From Robiginitomaculum sp. (GTDB taxonomy: Bacteria > Pseudomonadota > Alphaproteobacteria > Caulobacterales > Maricaulaceae), in the NCBI GenBank assembly GCA_026993275.1, contig JALWUB010000408.1, positions 1 to 12,953 on the forward strand: a DNA stretch of 12,953 bases, written 5' to 3'. The translations under genes were made by a program, and so were the position numbers. Under the pieces are notes generated by a model. That model had not been told where the DNA came from. It worked only from the letters and a program-made list of their open reading frames with translations, and ran no database searches. Below, one piece after another: positions 7,535 through 12,953 of this stretch; the first letter of the stretch is position 1, and the number at the start of each line of letters is the position of its first letter.

Positions 7535-7767
7535 TCAGGATACGGACTCATTCACCTGTCCGCACCTGTATGAGGACCCGGCACGCGTCAAACCGATGCC
7601 CTGAAATGCGGTCCGGGACCTCAGTTCCGCAGCAGTTCATGGCGGGCATTTTGTATCCGGCATGGCGCAGCGGCGGCAACGCTTTCCGGACAGGGTTTGA
7701 AAAGTGATGCGGCCTGTCTGCGCCATCTTGCGTGCGTCCGGCGGCGGCAGGCCGGTATGCCTGCAGG
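7535..7767. other. Convergent intergenic region between lysR and clpX
   Basis: No gene is seen in these 233 bases. They hold copy 2 of the palindromic repeat at the clpX-proximal end and a weak GC-rich dyad near 7607-7631 (TGCGG ... CCGCA), which might contribute to ending lysR transcription. No T-run terminator is evident. Confidence 0.5.
7709..7756 (+). repeat. Palindromic intergenic repeat, copy 2
   Basis: Matches 4850-4897 at 43 of 48 positions. The terminal stem here is longer: CGGCCTGTC (7710-7718) pairs with GGCAGGCCG (7746-7754) over 9 bp with one G-T pair. It starts 174 bases after lysR and lies 11 bases beyond the clpX stop, again between converging genes. It could act as a 3'-end stabiliser or terminator for clpX. 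Confidence 0.7.
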
Positions 7768-9045
<1,278 letters not shown>

Positions 9046-9322
9046 ATCACACTCCACCGTTGTGCTGCCCGCCCCGGCGCGGTTGATGCGCACAGGCCAG
9101 GCTGCGTTTGTGAATGATAGGGCATGGCCCGCAACATTCAAACCCTAAATGCGAGTATCAGGTGCAAGACTTCAAGATATGTTTAACACCACAAGGCGTT
9201 TTGCCGCGTCCGCATGAACGCCGTCATGACCTGCCAGGGCGCGGCATTTTGCCATTCTGGCCGCAAGGGCGCTGCATGCATATGTTACCTGTGTTATCCT
9301 GATCACAATGTGGAGCAGCGCG
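9046..9322. other. Divergent intergenic region between clpX and the ligase operon
   Basis: About 277 bases containing the clpX promoter candidate and presumably the promoter of the ligase-polymerase operon. No plus-strand promoter is convincing. A GGCGTT (9195-9200) / AACGCC (9217-9222) dyad is present. I saw no obvious LexA-type direct repeat. Confidence 0.5.
9114..9141 (-). promoter_or_regulatory. Candidate clpX promoter
   Basis: On the minus strand TTGAAT (9141-9136) and TATCAT (9119-9114) are separated by 16 bases, a good sigma-70-like pair. The start point would fall near 9107, leaving a leader of about 60 bases to the GTG at 9045. Confidence 0.5.
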
Positions 9323-10351
9323 ATGAGCACGCACACCCCCTCTGGCGGGACGCCGTTTTCCGGTTATCTCGATGCTGCCAGCCTGGCAGCCCTGAAACCC
9401 GAAGCGATGCCGGAATGGGTGCCGCCCATGCTGGCGACCCTGACCCACGACCTGCGCGCCCGCAAGGGCTGGATCTATGAGCACAAGTTCGATGGCGAGC
9501 GCTGTTTTGCCTATCGCAGAGACAACAGGGTCACGCTCTTGTCGCGCAACCGCCATTGCCTGGACAACACATATCCCATGGTGCGGGCGGTTCTGGATGT
9601 GCCGGGGCCGGATTTCATTCTCGATGGCGAGGTCACTGCCGCCCAGGGCGATTTGTCGGATTTCCAGATTTTGCAAAAACTCATGCAGATCAAGGATCCG
9701 AAAAAGGCGGAAGCAAGCGGCATCACCATTGTCTATAATGTTTTCGACATTCTGCATTATGACGGGTTTTGCCTGCGCGATCTGCCGCAGCATGCGCGCA
9801 AGGCGATACTGGAGCATGAAATCCATTTTCCCAAACCCGTGGACATTGCCGGGACCATCACCAGCTGGACGCCGCAGTTTCAGCAAAAGATCTGCAAGCT
9901 GGGCTGGGAAGGCCTGATCGCCAAGGACACCACGGCGCCCTATGTCAGCAAGCGGGCACGCACCTGGCTGAAATACAAGTGCGCCATGAGCCAGGCCTTC
10001 GTCATTGGCGGCTTTACCGACCCCAAGCACAGCCGCGTCGGCTTTGGCGCCCTGCTGCTGGGGGTTTGCGACGATGCCGGGCATCTGCACTATGCGGGCA
10101 AGGTCGGCACCGGCTTTGATGATGCGTTTTTGCGTTCTTTGCGCGCCCGGATGGACAAGCTGGAAGTGCCGGAGCCGGCCTTCATCGACCCGCCCCGCGC
10201 CACCAGGGGCGTGCACTGGCTGCGGCCGCTACTGGTCGGCGAGGTCGGGTTTTCCGAATGGACCAATGCCGGGCGGCTGCGCCATCCGCGCTTTCTCGGC
10301 CTGCGCGATGACAAGCCGGCGCGCGAAACGCGCCGGGAGGATGCGCAATGA
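9323..10351 (+). CDS. ATP-dependent DNA ligase, stand-alone LigD/LigC-type ligase
   Basis: 342 residues from the ATG at 9323, chosen because GGAG (9312-9315) lies 7 bases upstream; the ATG at 9308 has no such site. This family seals nicks and breaks through an adenylated lysine, K55 in EHKFDGER (motif I). Other nucleotidyltransferase motifs: LLSRN (72-76), FILDGEV (98-104), VFDIL (140-144), EGLIAK (196-201) and WLKYK (215-219). An OB-fold follows, with FVIGGF, GALLLGV and AGKVGTGF, ending in LRHPRFLGLRDDK. The protein is a ligase domain only, with neither phosphoesterase nor polymerase domain. Its stop overlaps the start of the polymerase gene (ATGA), so the pair is translationally coupled. 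The likely role is bacterial end joining of double-strand breaks; LigC-like backup repair is an alternative. Confidence 0.93.
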   Translation: MSTHTPSGGTPFSGYLDAASLAALKPEAMPEWVPPMLATLTHDLRARKGWIYEHKFDGERCFAYRRDNRVTLLSRNRHCLDNTYPMVRAVLDVPGPDFILDGEVTAAQGDLSDFQILQKLMQIKDPKKAEASGITIVYNVFDILHYDGFCLRDLPQHARKAILEHEIHFPKPVDIAGTITSWTPQFQQKICKLGWEGLIAKDTTAPYVSKRARTWLKYKCAMSQAFVIGGFTDPKHSRVGFGALLLGVCDDAGHLHYAGKVGTGFDDAFLRSLRARMDKLEVPEPAFIDPPRATRGVHWLRPLLVGEVGFSEWTNAGRLRHPRFLGLRDDKPARETRREDAQ

Positions 10352-11271
10352 GCAGCGCCAAAAGGCCGCCCGCCAAGACCCTGGAGGTTGCCGGCCGCAA
10401 GATCGTCATTGGCCACCCGGACCGGGTCTATTTTCCCGATCCGGGCTACACCAAACTGCAGACCCTTTCCTATTATGCGCGCGTGGCCGGGCTGATGGCG
10501 CAGCGCACCCGCAACCGCCCCCTGGCCCTGCGCCGTTATCCCGAAGGCATTGCCGGGGAGGGCTTTTTTCAAAAGCGCGTCGGCAGCTATTTTCCGGACT
10601 GGATTCCGCGCGCGCCCCTGCCGCTGATTGGCGGCGGCACGCTGGACTATGCGCTTGGCGGCGATCCGGCGGCGCTGGTGTGGCTGGCCAATCTGGGCAC
10701 CATCGAGTTTCATGCCATGCTGTGCCGCGCCGACAAGCCTCATGGCGCCGACCAGATCATTTTCGACCTGGACCCGCCGGAGGACTATGTGGACGATGTG
10801 CGCCTGGCGGCGCTGGGCCTGAAGCACATTTGCGACGATCTTGGGCTCACCAGCTTTGTCAAAAGCACCGGCTCACGCGGCTTTCATGTGATCCTGCCGG
10901 TGCAAAGACGCCATGATTTTGACGATACGCGCAGTTTCGCCAAGCTGATCGCCGCCCGGCTGATGCAGGCCATGCCCGGCAAGCTCAGCCTCGACATGCG
11001 CAAGGCATCACGCGAGAAACGCATTCTGGTGGATGTCTGGCGCAATGGCTATGGCCAGACCGCGGTGGCCCCGTTCAGCCTGCGCGCCCGCCCCGGTGCA
11101 CCGGTGGCGGTGCCGCTGACATGGCAGGACCTGCAAACCCCGGATGTTCATCCGCGCGCGGTCACCCTGGGCAATTTTGCTGAGCACGAGGCGGCGGCCC
11201 GCGCCGCCTGGCCGGACAGGCTGGGGCCGCCAGGCCGCATTGAAAAGGCCTGGAAAGCCTTAGAGTCCTGA
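10348..11271 (+). CDS. LigD-type polymerase/primase (archaeo-eukaryotic primase superfamily), stand-alone
   Basis: 307 residues matching the polymerase domain of LigD, which in end joining fills gaps and adds ribonucleotides at broken ends. Catalytic metal-binding Asp residues are D140 and D142 in IIFDLDP. The STGSRGFH motif is at 173-180, with H180 near the nucleotide. The third Asp, D229, is in ILVDVWRN. The upstream RRYPEGIAGEGFFQKR region is also typical. A strong ribosome site, GGAGG (10336-10340), lies 7 bases before the ATG, inside the ligase gene, and the two genes overlap by 4 bases. Most bacteria fuse this domain to a ligase; here it is separate. No Ku gene is in the window. Confidence 0.93.
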   Translation: MSSAKRPPAKTLEVAGRKIVIGHPDRVYFPDPGYTKLQTLSYYARVAGLMAQRTRNRPLALRRYPEGIAGEGFFQKRVGSYFPDWIPRAPLPLIGGGTLDYALGGDPAALVWLANLGTIEFHAMLCRADKPHGADQIIFDLDPPEDYVDDVRLAALGLKHICDDLGLTSFVKSTGSRGFHVILPVQRRHDFDDTRSFAKLIAARLMQAMPGKLSLDMRKASREKRILVDVWRNGYGQTAVAPFSLRARPGAPVAVPLTWQDLQTPDVHPRAVTLGNFAEHEAAARAAWPDRLGPPGRIEKAWKALES

Positions 11272-11280
11272 AACGGCTTT

Positions 11281-11325
11281 TCGTATCATCCGGCACCAGC
11301 GCCCATCGAATTTTTGATACGATGG
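11281..11325. repeat. Overlapping inverted repeats after the ligase-polymerase operon
   Basis: TCGTATCA (11281-11288) pairs with TGATACGA (11315-11322), and CCATCG (11303-11308) pairs with CGATGG (11320-11325). The right arms overlap, so the two stems exclude one another. They lie between the polymerase stop and the larger palindrome. They may help end transcription; the evidence is only the symmetry. Confidence 0.3.
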
Positions 11326-11335
11326 AAATGCGAGA

Positions 11336-11359
11336 GCCTGAACCCAATTGGGTTCAGGC
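11336..11359. terminator. 24-bp perfect palindrome, candidate bidirectional terminator
   Basis: GCCTGAACCCAA (11336-11347) is followed directly by its inverse complement (11348-11359) with no spacer. It lies 64 bases after the polymerase stop (plus) and abuts the stop codon of the DUF1761 gene (minus, 11363-11361). No clear T-run follows on either strand, so a typical intrinsic terminator is not proven; a protein-binding dyad is the alternative. Confidence 0.45.
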
Positions 11360-11360
11360 C

Positions 11361-11771
11361 CTAATCAAAAAACGACCAGACCACGGCCACGAGGCTGTAG
11401 CCAATCAGGGTATAGCCGCCGTCTATGACCGCCATCCTGATCGGGTAGGTGCCGTAAATCCAGCCATAGGCCGAGGTTGTCAGGGCAAAGAAAATCCCCA
11501 GCAGCAGGCCGTATCCGAGCGCGCTCTTCCAGCCCTTGACCTGCAGCCTGTCGAGGATCAGGCCAATGCCCAGGGACACCACCAGCACATTGGCAAAGCC
11601 CAGCGCCATGCCCACGGCCGGTGTGAAATGGTAGACGGTGTTTTCATCATAGCCCATCAGGGCCATCATCGGCTTGTCGAAAATGATGCCATACCAGACA
11701 AAGCCCAGTGCGAAAAAGGCGATGCTCGCGGCCACGAGGCCGGAAAGTTTCAGTCCGAAGATTTTGGGCAT
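11361..11771 (-). CDS. Small inner-membrane protein, DUF1761 type
   Basis: 136 residues with four hydrophobic segments: about 10-30 (GLVAASIAFFALGFVWYGIIF), about 48-75 (FTPAVGMALG...GLIL), about 83-105 (ALGYGLLLGIFFALTTSAYGWIY), and 112-135 (MAVIDGGYTLIGYSLVAVVWSFF). The conserved look of FxxGxxWYG in the first helix and the overall size fit the DUF1761 family, whose biochemical role is unknown to me. A G-rich GGGGGGAG stands 3 bases before the ATG as a ribosome site. It is transcribed away from metG and converges on the ligase-polymerase operon; nothing in the context fixes its job. Confidence 0.8.
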   Translation of the reverse strand: MPKIFGLKLSGLVAASIAFFALGFVWYGIIFDKPMMALMGYDENTVYHFTPAVGMALGFANVLVVSLGIGLILDRLQVKGWKSALGYGLLLGIFFALTTSAYGWIYGTYPIRMAVIDGGYTLIGYSLVAVVWSFFD

Positions 11772-11792
11772 GTGCTCCCCCCGTTCTGGTGC

Positions 11793-11810
11793 GCGCCCTT
11801 GTCAGGGCGC
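11793..11810. other. Hairpin upstream of metG
   Basis: GCGCCCT (11793-11799) pairs with AGGGCGC (11804-11810) around a TGTC loop. It lies in the 116-base gap between the divergent DUF1761 gene and metG. It is about 78 bases before the metG ATG, so it could be part of the promoter region or of a leader RNA; no T-box or other known riboswitch is apparent. Confidence 0.3.
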
Positions 11811-11887
11811 CCCCTTGCGATTAGTCAGGGCGGCGCAGTGCGCTGGCCCCGGGCCATCCTACATCACTCTGTGGTCTTTTCATAATC

Positions 11888-12953
11888 ATGTCTGACAGCA
11901 ACCGTATCCTCATCACCTCCGCGCTGCCCTATATCAACGGCATCAAGCACTTGGGCAATCTCGCAGGCTCGATGCTGCCGGCGGATGTCTATGCGCGCTT
12001 CGAGCGCCTGCGCGGCGCCGAAGTGCTCTATATCTGCGCCACCGACGAACATGGCACCCCGGCGGAACTGGCCGCGGCCGCGGCAGGCATGAGCGTGCGC
12101 GCCTATTGCGACGAGCAGCACGAAATCCAGCGCCGCGCCTGCGAAGGCTTTGATCTCTCCTTCGACTGGTTCGGGCGCTCTTCCAGTGCTGAAAACGCGA
12201 AGCTGACCCAGCATTTCGCCGACGTGCTCGAAGACAATGGCCTGATCGAGGAACGGGTTTCCGAACAGGTCTATTCGATTGATGACGGCCGGTTCCTGCC
12301 GGACCGCTATGTCGAGGGCATCTGCCCCCATTGCGGCTATGAGAAGGCCCGCGGCGACCAGTGCGACGACTGCGGCCGGGTGCTCGATCCGGTGGATCTG
12401 CTGGAGCCGTATTCGGCGATTTCCGGCTCGCGCAATCTCGAAGTGCGTGAAACCCGCCATCTCTTCCTGCTGCAATCGAAAATGCAGGACCGGGTGCGTG
12501 CGTGGGTCGAGGCCGCGAAAGACTGGCCGCCGCTGGCGCGCTCCATTGCACTCAAATGGCTGGACGAGGGCCTGCAGGACCGCGCCATTACCCGTGACCT
12601 CACCTGGGGTGTGCCGGTCTTGCGCCATGGCAAGCCGCGGCCCGGTTTCGAGAACAAGGTGTTCTATGTCTGGTTCGATGCGCCGATTGAGTATATCGGC
12701 GCCACCCAGGAGCGCGCCTCGGCAGGCCATGGCGACTGGCAGCGCTGGTGGCGGACCGATGCGGGCGCCGCCGATGTCTCCTATGTGCAGTTCATGGGCA
12801 AGGACAATGTCGCCTTTCACACGGTCAGCTTTCCCATCACCCTGCTGGGCTCGGAAGAGCCCTGGAAGACCGTTGACAAGCTCAAGGCCTTCAACTGGGT
12901 GACCTGGTATGGCGGCAAGTTCTCGACCTCGCAAAATCGCGGCATTTTCATGG
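11888..12953 (+). CDS. metG: Methionyl-tRNA synthetase, N-terminal part, runs off the right edge
   Basis: 355 codons from the ATG at 11888; the 3' part is outside the window. The class I enzyme charges tRNA-Met in the cytoplasm. Visible motifs: the HIGH-type signature as HLGN (21-24) after [23 protein letters not shown] (49-61), typical of the family; the connective-peptide zinc knuckle with Cys 146, 149, 159 and 162; [12 protein letters not shown] (261-272) in the methionine pocket region; and [14 protein letters not shown] (342-355). In the last, KFSTS (344-348) stands where KMSKS is usual, a variant known in some bacterial MetRS. No Shine-Dalgarno is visible before the ATG. The family identity is firm. 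Confidence 0.96.
   Translation, partial: MSDSNRILITSALPYINGIKHLGNLAGSMLPADVYARFERLRGAEVLYICATDEHGTPAELAAAAAGMSVRAYCDEQHEIQRRACEGFDLSFDWFGRSSSAENAKLTQHFADVLEDNGLIEERVSEQVYSIDDGRFLPDRYVEGICPHCGYEKARGDQCDDCGRVLDPVDLLEPYSAISGSRNLEVRETRHLFLLQSKMQDRVRAWVEAAKDWPPLARSIALKWLDEGLQDRAITRDLTWGVPVLRHGKPRPGFENKVFYVWFDAPIEYIGATQERASAGHGDWQRWWRTDAGAADVSYVQFMGKDNVAFHTVSFPITLLGSEEPWKTVDKLKAFNWVTWYGGKFSTSQNRGIFM

Noticed and set aside
4850..7756. CRISPR or insertion sequence from the paired repeats
   Set aside because: There are only two copies 2.8 kb apart with ordinary genes between, no spacer pattern, no cas genes and no transposase.
9046..9141. Longer clpX beginning at the ATG at 9141
   Set aside because: It would add residues absent from the ClpX family and overlap the promoter candidate. 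The GTG at 9045 has a well-placed GGAG and gives the usual N-terminus.
9046..9322. LexA-type damage box controlling the end-joining operon
   Set aside because: I looked for the alphaproteobacterial GTTC/GAAC direct-repeat pattern and found none convincing.
9224..10216. 330-codon minus-strand frame over the ligase
   Set aside because: It is antisense to a ligase with all nucleotidyltransferase motifs in order and a good ribosome site.
11772..11887. T-box or SAM-type riboswitch before metG
   Set aside because: Only one short GC hairpin is present; no T-box sequence, specifier arrangement or SAM-binding core is seen, and the gap is too short.
11864..12934. 356-codon minus-strand frame over metG
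   Set aside because: It is antisense to metG; the plus frame carries the class I signatures and zinc knuckle.

Overview
The window reads as chromosomal DNA of a GC-rich alphaproteobacterium. The grounds are a sphingomonad/caulobacter-type autotransporter, a ClpX of alphaproteobacterial character, a LigD-type end-joining ligase and polymerase, and a metG with a KFSTS signature. A marine or stalked lineage such as Maricaulales/Hyphomonadaceae is plausible but is only an impression. No rRNA, tRNA, CRISPR array, transposase or integrase was seen.

Layout from left to right. (1) 1-2084 (minus): N-terminal 694 codons of a large autotransporter passenger, running off the left edge. (2) 2456-4528 (plus), divergent from it: a secreted protein with seven tandem repeats, predicted to form a seven-bladed beta-propeller, plus a beta-rich C-terminal region. 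(3) A gene-poor gap, 4529-5006, with a perfect hairpin and the first copy of a 48-bp palindromic repeat. (4) A redox module: a two-gene minus operon (FMN-dependent azoreductase, then a beta-hydroxyacid dehydrogenase) divergent from a LysR regulator, 5007-7534. (5) A second copy of the repeat at 7709-7756, in the same orientation, just after the 3' end of clpX. (6) clpX (7768-9045, minus) with its own promoter candidate and no clpP or lon beside it. (7) Divergent from clpX, a two-gene operon (9323-11271): a stand-alone ATP-dependent DNA ligase whose stop overlaps the start of a LigD-type polymerase, i.e. LigD split in two, with no phosphoesterase domain and no Ku in view. (8) A small four-helix membrane protein of the DUF1761 type (11361-11771, minus), its stop codon next to a 24-bp perfect palindrome. 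(9) The 5' part of metG (11888 to the right edge).

How they fit together: the two left-hand genes are cell-surface or secreted proteins sharing a divergent promoter region. The azoreductase, dehydrogenase and LysR form a likely substrate-responsive redox cassette, bracketed by two direct copies of the repeat, and may have moved or been reshuffled as a unit. The right half is housekeeping and repair: proteolysis (clpX), double-strand-break end joining (ligase plus polymerase) and translation (metG). The most notable items are the split LigD operon, the paired repeats around the redox cassette, and the seven-repeat secreted protein.
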